From Candidatus Desantisiibacteriota bacterium (lineage in GTDB: Bacteria > JACRDZ01): 7,247 bases of DNA. The DNA lies in contig JACQWU010000062.1 of the NCBI GenBank assembly GCA_016209155.1, forward strand, positions 1-7,247. The letters run 5' to 3'. This document shows positions 7,041 through 7,247 of the stretch, one piece after another. Made by a program: the position numbers and the translations under genes. The first letter of the stretch is position 1, and each line of letters starts with the position of its first letter. Below the pieces are notes generated by a model. That model was not told where the DNA came from, did not search any database, and worked only from the letters and a program-made list of their open reading frames with translations.

Positions 7041-7247
7041 ATGAAGAAAGTAGTAAATAAAATTTTTTCGGCTTTACAAAAAAAATCTCATAAATCGGTT
7101 GATGGAGGCGATCCATATCATAATATATTGGAACAATTTGTTGCAAATATTAATTCAATGAATAATCCAACGATATTAGAAATAGGTTCAAGAAATGTTT
7201 AAGGAAATGTTAGAAAAGACCTTTTTTTTTTCACCACGTAAATATAT
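7041..7247 (+). pseudogene. SAM-dependent methyltransferase, N-terminal part, frameshifted and cut by right edge
   Basis: From the ATG at 7041 the frame encodes MKKVVNKIFSALQ, then SVDGGDPYHNILEQFVANI, then NNPTILEIGSRNV, and stops at 7200-7202. ILEIGSRNV is the first strand and SAM-binding motif I of a class I methyltransferase, so 53 residues cannot be the whole protein. If one T is removed from the TTT at 7198-7200, the frame continues without another stop as KEMLEKTFFFSPRKYI to the window end. A SPxxYIGFD stretch is what one expects before the second strand of this family. An alternative reading is a nonsense codon plus a slip in the T10 tract (7222-7231), which needs two changes. The longer frame start at 6975 falls inside the palindrome and is not credible. 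Likely role: glycan or sugar methylation, matching the rest of the locus. Confidence 0.65.

Noticed and set aside
6975-7202. Longer start for the last gene, beginning within the palindrome
   Set aside because: The first 22 codons are palindrome and leader sequence. The ATG at 7041 gives a normal methyltransferase N-terminus (MKKVVNKIF).
7222-7247. T10 tract and CACCACG sequence as a terminator or a dispersed repeat
   Set aside because: There is no hairpin before the T-run, and the stretch reads well as coding sequence (TFFFSPRKYI) once the upstream extra T is removed.
1-7247. CRISPR array, tRNA or rRNA genes, or transposase genes
   Set aside because: I found no regularly spaced direct repeats, no cloverleaf or rRNA-like sequence and no transposase motifs on either strand by eye.

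Overview
The window is AT-rich (roughly 30% GC by eye) and every real gene lies on the + strand. Shine-Dalgarno sequences are mostly missing. A TAnnTTTG-type promoter element lies upstream of the gene at 4681. Together these suggest a member of the Bacteroidota or a relative, but only weakly, because no marker gene is present. The content is a surface-polysaccharide (O-antigen or capsule) assembly and export locus of the ABC-transporter-dependent type.

Layout. Positions 2-523 hold the C-terminal part of a class I SAM-dependent methyltransferase that runs off the left edge. Next come a tightly packed O-antigen ABC exporter permease (528-1322, Wzm type) and its ATPase (1324-2082, Wzt/KpsT type without a carbohydrate-binding C-terminus). 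A large two-domain family 2 glycosyltransferase follows (about 2079-4431). It is broken: its start codon appears lost (ATA where ATG is expected), it has a frameshift near 2192-2228, and near 4175 it has an internal deletion of roughly 40 codons that also shifts frame.

After about 250 bp without a gene, a likely Bacteroidota-style promoter leads into a two-gene unit. The first is a small unrecognised protein (4681-5054, split by a 2-base or 1-base indel at a TG repeat). It overlaps an HD-domain phosphohydrolase (5038-5934) with the SAMHD1/COG1078 catalytic residues and a short C-terminus. The polysaccharide theme resumes with a sulfotransferase (6020-6961) whose C-terminal domain resembles the domain at the N-terminus of the broken glycosyltransferase. 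A perfect 40-bp palindrome follows (6976-7015). Last is the start of a second methyltransferase (7041 to the right edge), frameshifted by one apparent extra T just after its SAM-binding motif.

How the genes fit together: the glycosyltransferase would build the glycan, the methyltransferases and sulfotransferase would decorate or cap it, and Wzm/Wzt would export it. The HD pair does not belong to that pathway and looks like an inserted cassette. Four separate reading-frame lesions in three genes within 5.2 kb, plus a lost start codon, mean either that the locus is decaying or that the assembly contains indel errors. The roughly 40-codon deletion is hard to explain by base-calling error. I see no complete new system here. 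The most novel element is the small-protein/HD pair.
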